NCBI RefSeq assembly: GCF_000002995.4
Contig: NW_025062476.1
Location: 2,537,001 to 2,601,000 of the forward strand
DNA length: 64,000 nucleotides
Direction: 5' to 3'
DNA from: Brugia malayi
Taxonomy: Eukaryota > Nematoda > Chromadorea > Rhabditida > Onchocercidae
Below the pieces are notes generated by a model, which worked only from the letters and a program-made list of their open reading frames with translations, searched no databases and was not told the origin of the DNA. Positions within the stretch are counted from its first letter, which is position 1; every line of letters begins with the position of its first letter. Both the position numbers and the translations under genes were made by a program. Positions 49,789-62,900 of this stretch are shown here, piece by piece.

Positions 49789-52700
49789 GGCCCTTCGAGT
49801 TACTGCTCATGACGGGTTAGTTTTTAAAGAAACAAAAACTTGTTTAGTAACACATACCCTAAAAATAACTTCTTCAAACATAATTTCTCAAATACACATG
49901 AATCGGTATTTTTCACTGTAACATCTGAATTTATTACAATAAAGAAAAGGAAAAAGGTCTAATAAGTAAACAAATTTATGTTTCTATTCCATAATAGTAT
50001 CAACTTGTTTTTGGAGTTATTCGATAATTACTACTAGTGGAAAAAAAAGTAGGAGAAACAAGACAATTTTAATTTTAATAAGTATATCCATTCGTGACAA
50101 CTACGAATACTCTAATCAGCAAGAAGAATTAGCAAGTTATTGACGTTACATACTATAAATAGCACTTACTCATTACTTACGCATTATATAATAATTCTTA
50201 TCATTTTTATCAATCTTTTCAATCAACGATCCCATACTATTTCTACTGTTCACGACACTTTACATGTACTAATTACATGTATCAGTGCTTATCTATTTCT
50301 TTTTTCCATATTTTCTCTCTCAACCTAATACGTTATAAAAAACTACTGAAAAAAGAAGAAACCGGAAATATAACTATTCCGGAAGACAATTACACAGAGT
50401 AATTGTTGCATCGATGCCGAATGCAAAGAACAATGAAATTTGGTGTCTACATGAAACGCACAGGCATAGAATTATAATGAAAAGCTAAATTGAATTAGCG
50501 GCGAAAGCTCTAACCTCAAAATTATTATTTTTAGATGGTTTTTATTTACTTATTTATTTTCATATCAGCAACATTTTAGCATAATTTTTTTTCTTCACAG
50601 TTTTTGATTCGAATGACTGTTATTTTCCTCAAATTGATAATGTTTAATTAAATTTAAAATGCAGAAGTTTTATTTCAAAATAAGAAAAAGCAATGTTTAT
50701 GCATTTAAATAAAAATAATTCTTATATAAAAAAAATATTCATCAAGTAAAGATGATAATGATTAAATAAAAGTGATAATCACATTTCATGAAAATTAATA
50801 ACTGTATAATTAATTGTTATTTCATGTCATTCAATAATCATATTAGACATCTTAAATCTTGAATTTTTCATAATTTATGAGTATCTTTTTTTTTTTTTAT
50901 TAAAGACTGATCATTTTTTTTGAATTGTTTCATTTTTATAAAATTCAAAAAAAAAAAAAAAAATCGTTATTTTCCTTTTATGAAATTGAATGCCACAGAT
51001 TCAAAATTTTATTTGGCTTTGATTTAGCCAAATTTTTTACTGTTGATACAGATAATTTCAGCATCAAAAAACTTTTTAAGTAAACAAATTTGTCTTACTG
51101 ATCATTCCTGTTGAATCAAATGTAACTTTTTGAGTTAAATTAAATTTGCATGATTAGTATCTCATCAACTACTGCAATTAAATTTTAGCTTAAAAAAATT
51201 TTTTTTAAAAATAAAGCAAGAAAACCTACGAAAATTTTAGTGCTAATATTTGAACCCAAATTTTTAATATATGACCTAAAAAATACGATACAATTTACGA
51301 AAAGGAATGATTTACTTTCCTAATTTATTGCTAATTAATAATTAAAGCAATTATAAATTATTTACAGTGTTTTTTTTTTTTTTTTTTTTTTTATCAATAT
51401 TCATTCATTCTTTAGTTTTACTTTTTGTCTTTTTTAAAATTTTTAGAAAATTTATTCAAAAAATATTACGGAATTTATTTTTTGAATTCTTGAAATAATG
51501 TAAAACAAATATTGAATTAGATATGATGCACACTTTATAATGTTTACATAAAAAGAAAAGAAATTTGGATAATATTACATTTTTTTTTGCAGTGAATGTT
51601 TGAATAATAAATTCTATCCGTAATTTGATATTATACTTTGAGATTTTATCTAAGATGAAATCATTTCCGTTAACTAAGGTAAACATAAGATTAACTAAGG
51701 TAAACAATGCAGCATTTTGTGATGTCAAATGATAACAATTAGTTAAGTTAAGAGATAAAAGTGGATAAAGGTTTAATTAAAAGTTAGACGTAAATTTTTT
51801 AATTGCGTCATTTCAACTAATGACGTATCACTTTTGTTGGCATTTTTCATAAAATAAATTCATTTGTTTATAATTTTGATAAGTGCAAAAATTTTGAAAC
51901 TTTTAACAACTGGTATTATAAGTATAAATTTTGTTAATTAATCAATGTTTTATATTTTGTTTAAAGAATTCAATTGAAAATTATAATAAAAATGATATGT
52001 TAAAATTTCTGAAAATATGATGTTTTTTTTTTTTTTTTTTTTGCATTTGTTTTCAATAATTTTTTCAAATTTTTTAATCTCTTTTTTCTTTTTTTGAACA
52101 TTTTTAAATTACTAAAATAAAAATACCAGAAGAGAAAATTTCGATTGGAATTACAATAAATTTGCTTTAATTTTGATTAGGATTTTATTGCAATGAATCA
52201 ATTTTAAATGTTAGATACTGCGTTATAGCATCTAATTAAAACTAATCAATAATTATTAATTAATTATTAATTTAAAAAAAAAAAAAACTAATCAATAAAT
52301 TAGTGATAAACAATGAAATATCAATATACATATGTGCTAATCAATACATTCAAATATATTCAAACTGATTAATAAGTAAGTTGATAAGTAATAAGTAAGT
52401 AAGTGATTAATAAGTAATAAATTAAGCTAGGAATTACTTAGAAAGATAAACTAATAAGCAGAATAAATCAAAAATTCATTTCATCCACTCATTATGATAA
52501 AATCGAATTGCCACACAATTGTTATCTTATCAATATATCACTAACTTATGCAACTAGTCATCTGTATTATCAGTAGATAGATAGGAAAGTTGAGAATCAC
52601 AGTTTGATCTTAGTCTCATGAAGTGTATTCTATAAAGGAAAAAGGTTTGCATTACTGATAAATGATATGATCAGCTTAACAAATTAAGAAATGAATATTG

Positions 52701-53357
52701 TACAATTGATTTTATCTTGTGGAAAATTTGTGAAGTATAAATAAATGAGAATTATTAAAGTATTAGTATAATTTAATAATTTGTTGAAAATTCTCTTTCC
52801 TTCCTATTTAATTATTACACAATCATCTCTGCCATATAAAATTTCTATTTATCATAATTTATTTCAAGAAATTTAGTTAGTGAAAATATAAAGGCAAAAA
52901 TGTTTTGATGAGATGAAACTTTCAAATCTTACAATAATATCACAAATTTTATGATACATTATGTTTTAAGCTAAGAAACATTTTAAAATATTGATGAAAT
53001 CACGGAATTTTGGGTATAAATAATTTTTCATTCATAAATGAAATCATTAAATGATATTATTGAGTAATAATATCAAATAAAATGTAATGAATATTTTAAC
53101 TAAAACTTTTTTTTTTTTGATGAAACTTCCATGACGAGGTAATATTTTAGTAAATCTTTTCATCAATTCAAATTCGACAAGTTGAAACTAATTGAAAAAG
53201 TTCAGGCAGAGTTTTACTTATATAATCATTTAGTGATGCGACATATTTTTATCAATAACTAATCTTTATCGAATAAAAAGGTAATTTTTCAGTCTTTAAT
53301 AAGTATTTAAATTCCATTTTAATTTCATGTGAGGATTTCATAAAATGGTATGAAAAG
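49789..53357. other. Intergenic region between PAT1 and the peroxidase
   Basis: AT-rich DNA with poly-T runs, including those near 51369-51392 and 52023-52042. No gene is recognised; the open frames at 50140-50328 and 51456-51728 have no domain signature. The PAT1 promoter should lie near 49800-50500. Confidence 0.6.
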
Positions 53358-53363
53358 TTTATT
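53358..53363 (-). terminator. Possible poly(A) signal of the peroxidase gene
   Basis: AATAAA on the minus strand lies about 190 nt beyond the stop codon, a plausible distance for a nematode 3' UTR. Confidence 0.4.
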
Positions 53364-53550
53364 TGAAATCATTTATCTAAAAAATGGTTCCAAAGTAGTC
53401 CAATATAAATTATTAAATTTTAAATGCATTTAATTGCTTTTTCCTTTCATGTGACATTTGGCAGTCAGATCACTTGAGCTTATTATATATTCAAATAAAG
53501 ATCAGATCTGTTATCATTCTTATCAGATCAGTTATCATTCTTATTTCCAA

Positions 53551-56500
53551 TTATTCCTTCCATTTTGATAAGTCTATTTGTGATATCTGGCCACATGATA
53601 TCATCTGACCAATCCGAAATGCTTCACGTGGTACTTTACTGATATTATCACCATTATCGCAGAGTAAACGAGAGAAACTACTTTTACGTATCTCAGTTAG
53701 TTGAGCTCGCGTGAAGATACCTGGATTCTCATAGTAAAACCTGTAATTGTATTTTAATTGAAGTAATTAATTATCCTATTAATAGCTAATCAGTTAACCT
53801 TTTTGACATATCATTTTTTATCTAATTTCCAAACTAATATGTTACATTATGTTAACATATGTTAAAAAAAAATAAAATAAATTCTAAATTAAATAAAAAT
53901 TCACTGGCTTTTTTTTTTGTCATTAAATTTTAGAAAACTAAGGTATGTTAAAATTTGAAAGATTTTTTTTTTTTTTACCGATCACCATCTCGTGTCCTTT
54001 GAAATTGTGGTCCAATTATACATGCAAAAGTTGGTCCAACAAAACCTCTTTGGACAGGATCTTCTAGTAAACCACCCACAAATAAGTCTACTTTATCTGA
54101 AACTTTATTAAAATAAAAATTTACATTTTACTAAAAATAATCAAATTCTTATTTTCGTTACTAAAAATATGAAAATATTAGTGCATAAGAAAGAAAAAGT
54201 TTCAATGAGAAAATGAATGAAATTTTAGCTAATTTTTGAAAAGTTAATCATACCTGGTGTACCATAAACTTGCTTTAGTTTTGCTCGTATTTTAGGATTC
54301 ATAATTTCGCGTGAAAACTAAAAATTCAAACAAAGATTAAATAAAGTTTAAAATTTAACTAAATTATTCTCATTAGCTTTTAGCTGTTAACTTTTGCTAA
54401 TAATTAAATATTTAAATTAGTGCATACAATGTACATTGTACCATTCTTGCTAATAATCTTTGTTTTCTTCAACAAAATTTATAATTAAAATTATTGAGGT
54501 AATTAGCAAACATTTTTTGTAATGTCTTAGAAATTAAAATTAATTAGTATTTATTCAGTATTTCAAAAAAAAAAAAAGAATTAAATTAAACTAATCAAAT
54601 AGATGAGCAATTGCAAATTTGGATGAAATAATAGAAACAAACATCATTAAACGTGGTAGCACGTGAAAGTCCACAAAATTGTCGAAATCTCGTATATGAC
54701 GGTAAGCCATGATCACGACCACGTTGTATATTAATGGTACCAAGGTCTGTATTACCAAACATATTTTCTGTTATCGATCTCGTAAGTCGTTGTGGTCGTT
54801 TTACAGGTAATATCATCATACCACGCAAAATGGGATCAATGCCACCCTAAGCATTTCCATAACTTCTGCTCACTAATAAATTTTTATTTATCAAATTTAT
54901 CTTAATTACACTTATCAATTTTTTTATATATCAATAAAAAGAAATATTTATAATATCTATCTATTTACATAGTTATATGCAAACAAAATATTCCTCTATA
55001 GCAAATTTTATTATAAGCTAATTTTATTTACTCATAAAGCTAATTTTATTTACTCATTAAAATCATTTCTACGTAATTTTATTGCAAATGAATTCGATGT
55101 ATGTAAACTTACACCAAATATCAAACGATCAGTATGTAGTGTTCCTTCAACAAATGAAAAACTTCCCAAAGAAGTGTTATGAAAATGTTGATCTAAGCGT
55201 AGATAAATTTCCTAAAATTTTACTACAAATTTATCACTGTAATGGAAAATTAGTAAATGTTAATTATCTTTAGCAGATGAAAGAATTGAAATCACTAATT
55301 ATCAATCAATCAATCAATGATTTGATTTTTTTTTTTTTTTTAAAGAATTGAAATCACTAATTATCAATCAATGAATTGATTTTTTTTTTCTAAAGAATTG
55401 AAATCACTAATTATCAATCAATCAATCAATGATTTGATTTTTTTTTTCTAAAGAATTGAAATCACTAATTATCAATCAATCAATGATTTGATTTTTTTTT
55501 TCTAAAGAATTGAAATCACTAATTATCAATCAATGATTTGATTTTTTTTTTCTAAAGAATTGAAATCAGTAATTATCAATCAATCAATCAATGATTTGAT
55601 TTTTTTTTCTAAAGAATTGAAATCACTAATTATCAATCAATCAATGATTTGATTTTTTTTTTTTAAAGAATTGAAATCACCAATTATCAATCAATCAATG
55701 ATTTGATTTTTTTTTCTATCAGTTGTATTATCATTTGTATTATTTGTAGTCAATCAAATATTTAAACCAATTTTTTGGCTTTTTTTTTTTTTTTTTTTTC
55801 ATTTCCATTATTAATTTTTACTTCGGCTGAAAAAAAAAAAGAAAGTAAATAAAAAGAAATTTTGAGTGGAAATTCATATTTGCATACTTGAATCATTCCA
55901 TGACCAAATCGAAAAGCTGCTGAATTGAATTCATTGACCAAAGTAGGGTCAACATTCTGATTATACCCACGATAGTGACCAACTGTTGTTGCAAATGCAT
56001 TTCCCAGAATTGCGGGTAAAAATTCTCTGCAAACGGATCAAATTTTAATAATTTTTTTTTTTTTTAATTTCAATATCTATCATTTAGGTGTAACAATTAT
56101 ATAATTAGCAGGAAATTTTTGTAATGAATGGATAATTTATTGAAAATAATACCAACATATTATTAAGTAAATTTAGGATGAAATATTGGCTCAATGAAAT
56201 TTTCAATTAATGATGAACAATTTATTTCTTCAATGAAATTTATCAAATTTTTTAATTTCAATACTTCTAATTAATTAATTAAACTAAAATCTTTGATTAT
56301 TATTATTATTAGAAAAAGTAAAACTAAATGTGTAACCTATAAGTGATAGCTTGAACTTCTGCACCAACAATTTTTCTTGCTTCCATAAATAATCGATCAC
56401 CGTTCCAATGCGGGTTTAACTTTCGTAGGCCATTAACCAATCTGTCAAAAAAAGTTTATTTAAACTTAAATGCAATTAAAAATAGCTGTAAAGTTAATTA

Positions 56501-59500
56501 ATTATTTATAATGTTATAATTCTAAAATAAAAAATATCATTTTTAAATGAAAGCTCCACAAATTCACTTATTGAAAACAAAAATTTTAAAATCAATCCTT
56601 GGTTATTGGGAAAACTTTCCTTCATGTCATATCAAAACAAATGTCAACAATCGATGCATCACGTGAACGTGATTTTTACACGTGTGATTTACGTTGACAA
56701 TACTCATTTTAAACGGTTGCATTCACATACTATGAAAATAATATTTGATCAGCTTATTAGCGCAGATAAAAATGCGATATAAGACAACAGCTTAAAGAAA
56801 AAAATATATATATATATTTTTTTTTTTGACTTAAGTAACAAATTTTTTACAGATTGATAAATTTTATATGAAAAATGAAAAATAAATAAATTTGCCTTAT
56901 TTCATGGATACATTTTTGTATTAAAATAATGATAATACAAGTATGAAATTGCTGATACAATAATTGTTGATAAAGCAATTACTGATACAGTAATTAAAGC
57001 TAACAATAGGAAATTTTTTATTATCACTATGCTATTCCTAGAAAAAAAAAAGGTATGAATAAAAAATATATTTATTCCAGATTAGTGAATTTTTTATTGA
57101 AATTTCAAAAAATTATGAATAAAATATTTTATTGTAATAAAAAACGATAGTTTATTATAAATTGTTAATAGTTTCTTATCACAATTATTAGTAATATTTT
57201 AAATATTTCTTTTATTATAACATTATTATTAGTAATTTTAAATATTAAAATAATTATAACAAATAATTTCACTTTTTTTTTTTTTTTTTGTAATAAATTA
57301 ATATTATAATATAATTTCTTTTTTTTTTGATAAAATTAAAAATTTTTTTTCGAAATTTGGAATTTTACTAATTGAAACATAGAAACATACCGATTATGTT
57401 CTCGTGTTAAGATAATGTGATAAGAGCTAAGGCCTATAAATAAGTTTATACGACTGTCACCGGCGATGAAAATAGCTGAACAGGATGCAGCATTCCGGCA
57501 TGTTCTTGTATCAAATGGTAGCAAACGGAATCCATTAAAGAAAACTGTTTTCAAAAAACCTGTCTTACCTTCTCGAAATTTATGCAAATCCTAAAATTTA
57601 AAATTATATTCATAGGCATATAGACAAAAAAAAAAAAAGGCATTGGACAATTGCGCTTTCTAATATCATTTTTTTTCACTATTTTGCGCTCCTTATCAAT
57701 GAAAAGATTAATTTGAAAAGAAATATTAGAAATACTATTCTATAATATTGAACTTTTTTTTTTTTTTCAAAAGTAACTTACTCCAACACTAGATCCATAA
57801 ATTGGTGATCCATCAATAAAATTAGTATTTTCATTAAGTTGTTGTCGTGGTTTTTGTTTTCCGGAACCACATATGGCACTAGAACGTGACACTCGAATGC
57901 ATCTATTAGATTTGAAACTAAAATTAAAATTAAAATTGAAAAAAAAAAAGAATAGAATAGAACAGCAGAAGATATTTTCATCATTTATCAGAGAGTTTAA
58001 TTAAAATACAAAAAAGATAAATGAAATGATATTTACGTTTTATTTGGATCTTTTGGTAAGATAGGCACAGCCATACATCGGCCACGGATATTCTGGCAAA
58101 TATTGCACTTGGCCGATGGAACAAGTGTTGTTTTGGCCATCTCATGAATGAGATATTGTCCCCATTGCATTAATAAAGCATTGTATTCTCCATGTTGTAC
58201 CGATTTTCGAGATGAAAGTATCAAACGACTAACTTCACGAGCATTTGGTCGAATTGAATGCATAGAACCGGAAAACAAATTCAAATATTTGATTTTATTT
58301 TTGATTTTAATTTAAATTGATTACTCATACACGTCTAAAAATTCAAGCTGTTATTTTATTTTGGTATTCTTTCTCGATGGTTACTTTAAAGATAAAATTT
58401 TATTTTATTTCACTTTAGGATCCTTTTAATTAAACTTAATACGAACCAATACTAAAACTATTTAATGTATGTCTCATACGACACTTTTCAAAAAATTAAA
58501 AACTCGTTGAAAATTTCTAAAAAATTTTTTTGTAAAATTAGATAAAAAAATTAAAAAAAAAAAAAAAAAACGAACCAACTGGCTCTGAAAGTTTATCATC
58601 ATATTCTGGGAGTAGCAATCTGAAATATATAATATATCTTTGAACATATCAAAAGTTAATGGGTATTACTAACAATGAATTCATTTCAAAAAAAACTGGA
58701 GGATAATAATTTAATATTTTAACTTTCATTCAAAATTATAAAATTATACTAACTATTTGCAATATTTCAATTTATTAATATTTGAAATATGCAAATTAAT
58801 GATAACCTGTTGTAAGGTCGAAACGCAGCGCCACGTAACGGACGGAAAAGATTATTGCATGTACCATCCATTGTACGATAATAAAGATTGTAACAGAGGG
58901 AACGTTGACATTCTGCTTCATCTAAACGTGGGACACAGCTAAAGGCCATGTTCGATCGTACTACTTCCTCTTGAGTTAATGCCCTTCGACCTGATAAATC
59001 TGTAATATTCATATTGTAAATTACAGTGGCTTTAATGAACTTTAAATTAATCTAATTTTTATATTTGCATTTTAATTGTAATTTAAAGTATAGAATTGCT
59101 AATTAATTACTTAAATATATTTGCATCTAGAATTTGGCGCTTTTTGTTGTATTGCAAGTTAAAGAAAACGGCGGTAATATTGATTGATTTATTGATTACT
59201 GATAATAAAATTGCTAATTAATTATTTAAATATATTTGCATCTAGAATTAGGCGCTTTTTGTTGTATTGCAAGTTAAAGAAAACGGCGGTAACATTGATT
59301 GATTTATTGATTACTGATAATAATAACTGATAATAAAATGGAATTTGATAAACTTTATTTTAAATGTTAACTTTGATGCATTCAATCATAATGCATGCAT
59401 ATGCATACTGCATGTCAGATTAAATTAGCCATTTAGATTGTTATTTGAATTTAATAAAACTAGCACTAACCTTCAACTGAGAAAATGAGTCGTTCACGGA

Positions 59501-59953
59501 GTAAAATTTCAGCTGCATTTGAAGGATTTGCTTGAATCTGTTTACATCGATCTAAAACTGTTAATCGTCGAGTGGTTGTAGTTTTGTGTGTGTGTGAACG
59601 TAAAGTGACAGTTGAATGATTGCTTGGCCGATGGTGATGATTTTTTAAAGGCCTAGAAATAACTTTTGTAGTTTAAATTCAGTAAATTAGAGAGTAATAA
59701 TTTAATTTTAAATGCTATCATTGCTATTTAATTAATGTCATCAGATGAAAATTTAAGTATAAATTTAATTTTGCAGCCAATTTCAATGTCTATTTAATTA
59801 AACAAATTTCAATAAATGTATGCCTTTTTTGTTTATTTTTTCGAAGGCGCTTTCTTTTAATCTTTTTATTTTTATTTGATCGATGAGAATTGCGTGTTGC
59901 AATGGTGGATAATCGACGCTGCTGATTGTTACGAAGTGATCGTCGTGATGCTT
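53551..59953 (-). CDS. Animal haem peroxidase (MLT-7/SKPO-like), 5' end not found in the window
   Basis: This is probably a secreted enzyme cross-linking cuticle or matrix tyrosines with H2O2. The exons are 59652-59471, 58999-58807, 58619-58576, 58268-58037, 57917-57782, 57590-57391, 56441-56337, 56026-55888, 55211-55113, 54846-54643, 54317-54254, 54096-53979 and 53740-53551, about 634 residues; a basic exon at 59953-59824 is tentative. Distal His lies in [10 protein letters not shown] (codon 58146-58144). The Ca-loop is [13 protein letters not shown], the catalytic Arg is in [14 protein letters not shown] follows, proximal His is in FRFGHGMIQ (55902-55900), and [14 protein letters not shown] and [12 protein letters not shown] complete the fold. 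The two acidic residues that ester-link haem in myeloperoxidase are not present. The acceptor at 58268 is CG, not AG, and the tentative exon uses a GC donor. The signal peptide exon was not located. Confidence 0.9.
55279..55712. repeat. Intronic satellite, about 8 copies of a 50-61 bp unit
   Basis: Each unit reads AAAGAATTGAAATCACTAAT, then TATCAATCAAT with one to three extra ATCA steps, then GATTTGA and a T-run. Copies start near 55281, 55342, 55392, 55450, 55504, 55554, 55611 and 55665. The array sits in the peroxidase intron between 55211 and 55888. Length differences come from the nested (ATCA)n and T-run. Confidence 0.95.
56642..56699. promoter_or_regulatory. Inverted repeat with two CACGTG E-boxes in a peroxidase intron
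   Basis: TGTCAAC (56642-56648) and GTTGACA (56693-56699) flank two CACGTG palindromes at 56660-56665 and 56679-56684. The whole can fold as a hairpin. The complexity is far above that of the rest of the intron, suggesting a bHLH-bound enhancer or a structured RNA. Confidence 0.35.
59094..59325. repeat. 115-bp tandem duplication in a peroxidase intron
   Basis: A block running from TTGCTAATTAATTA through GGCGCTTTTTGTTG and AACGGCGGTAA to ACTGATAATA is repeated head to tail with a period of 115 bases and about three substitutions. It lies between the exons at 59471 and 58999. Confidence 0.95.
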
Positions 59954-62900
59954 CTAAATGTGAAATTAAATGCTTTTATTTAATTATTTAAATTAGCTTA
60001 AAAGATGATAAATAAACTGTCAAAAGATATTATTTATCTTTTTTTTTTTTTTTTTTTCAAATAATATAACTTTTTTTTTCAAATTTATTCTTGATTTTGA
60101 AGTTTTTTTTTTTTTTTTTAAGGTATATATTTGAAAATATTTGTTAATGACTTATCTTTTCATCCATAATTTTATAAATGTTTGAAACTAGAAATGAATA
60201 TCTGTTATTCAAGTAAAAAAAAAAAAAATATATAACATAAATCGAACTGGAAAAAATTATCAACCAACAATCATTTGTTAAAATGTTATTATAAATTCAT
60301 ATCACTTGTCAGTCTTAAGTTACATCACTCTCAAATAATTTTTCTTGGTCAAAGAACTGTTTGAATTTAAAATTTGAAATTTTTGCAATTGCAATATTAT
60401 CATTTGCTTTGCTGTGCCATTGCATGCCATTAAAGATGATTAAAGTAGTTTTTAAAAATTTATCCCAAAGTTAGTTTTCTCTTTAAAAAAAGAAATCGAA
60501 AAGTTAAAAAGATTCAATTTTTGAAATTTGAATTTAATGTTACTTTTAAAAAGTATTTTAAAATGATGTGTAGAAAAGAGAAATAAAAAGTCCATCAAAT
60601 ATTTCTATTATTACAATGTGTAAATAAAGCTTTCTTATTGACGATAACAAGTTTTTTTTTTCAGTAGTGAAATTTATTAATTTCTTATTTTTCATTCATT
60701 CTAATAAATGGCGCTAATGTTATTTAGCGCCTTATGTTAACACATAATTCGCTACATTTTTAATTAATTTTAGTTTGCTAATTTCACTTTTCAATCACAA
60801 AATTTCATTTTAAAAATTTATATTTAAAAAATTATTCTAGCTAATTGAGTAAATCAATGAATGAAATTAAATATAAAAGAAGAAATCAGAGAACGAAATG
60901 AATGATCCAAAAAGTATGTTCACAATTACACAGATTATACGACATTTGCGCATTCATTCGGATAATTCTGATGTTGCATGTAACATAATCATTAATTATA
61001 AAAATAAGAAGATTATAAAACTTTTACATCAAAAATTAATTAAAATGTAAAACTCACTATTAAAGAAAAATTTATAAAATTTGTTGTAATTTTAAGAATT
61101 TCAAAAGATTTTAATTAAAACAAAAGACGAAATATTAAATTAAAAATTAGAATTTCTATTAGAATGGTAGCATAAAATTTAGTAACTATTCTTTTATAAC
61201 TATAAAAAGGTATATAATTGTTAATTATTTTTAGTTTAATTATAATTATTATATTAGATGAAAAATATTTGATCATTTTTGCTAAATTATTCATTCAATT
61301 AAATTAATATTAATTCTTTTCAACTTTTCAAAACTTGTTTTTAAATTATCATTTAGTACCGTTATTATGGCTAAAAATGTTATCGAATCAATCCTTTTTC
61401 ATTTTCTAATTTATGAGTCATTCCAATTTGAAAAATGTTTACACATTTTCAAATAAATACTTTTACTACATTTTATCAATTTTTCATTTAATATTGCTAT
61501 CATAATTAACTCTTTTCTATTAAAATATTTGGAAATGAGGAAAGTTCTAATCTAAACAATCACTAATTAATTCGATTTAATTAAATGAAGAAAGTTAGAT
61601 TGTTTTTTAGAAATTATTTAGGTAAACAGAATTATCTTCTCAATGTCATCTAAATATTCATTGTGACATTTTCAACAGTGACAAGAACACTTTCCATTTC
61701 TTATTTTCACTAACTTTTCTATTTATTCATCCATTTGCCTATTTCAAATTTTGAAAGAACAAATAGAAAATAGAAAAGTTTGTTTTTTACTTTAAAAATT
61801 TAAAATTTTCAAAATTTTCACTTTGTCAATTTTTAGTATTTTCAACAAATAAAATTGTCTCTCTTTATAAATTTTTATAAAAATGATTGCATTTTAACCT
61901 GTAATTTCAGAAATAAACATTCAGTTTTTCTTTTTTCGAATAAAATTAAAATTTTAATTACCAGAAAATGCAAATATAAATTTTAATGCATTTTCATATT
62001 TAACAAAATTACATTTTTGATTCTATTTTCTTTCTGTCAGCTAATTTTAATCCATCATTTCTATTACTTATGAAAGCATTTTAATTTACTGAATGAAAAG
62101 TTTTAGAGATATTTCTAAAAATAAAATTTCAAATTAAAAAAAAAAAATTAGATTATAATAATGTTCAATAATTAAAACAAATCCATTTATGGTGATTAAT
62201 ACAATTTTAAAAATATATTTTGAATAGAAAAATAGAGAAAATGAAGAAAAAAAAAAGTTGCAACAACAATAAATCAATAAATCAATAAATCAATCAGTTT
62301 AACTAATAAAAAGTAAAATCGTTTGCTGTAGCGAAATCTTTTGAAATTTTCATTTATTTTCTTTTCCATCATTATCATTCATATGTTTTAATTTGCTATT
62401 CAAAATCTTTAAACAAATTTCATTTCTTTTTTTTTTTTTTTTCATTATACAAATTTGTTTTCTATTTCAAATTATAATTATTTATACAATTCTAAAAACA
62501 TTAAAAAGAAAAACTTTTTTTTTTTGCATATTTCATTACTGATTGATTATTTAATTACAAATAAAATTATTTAATTACAAATCTTTTTCATTAAAAAAGA
62601 AGAAATAATTAAAAACTCATTTACAATCATTTTATATAACAAAAATATATTCTTTAACAATTTATTCGGAATATATTATCAATTAAAAATGTAAATGAGT
62701 ATAACTTATTTCAATTAATTTAATTTATAAATTAGTGAGACTCCGAATAAAATTTAATATATGCAAAAATGTTTTATAAAATTTTAATTTATCATAGACT
62801 AATTATTTTATCCATTCATTATTGTTAGATTCACCTTATCTTATATTATTTATTAATGAAATTTTAAAGGTTTCAAAGTTTCTAAAAAATCTAAAAAAAT

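Noticed and set aside
55082..55273. 63-codon plus-strand frame
   Set aside because: It is the antisense of peroxidase exon 55211-55113, which supplies the residues expected between the proximal His exon and the GGIDPILRG exon.
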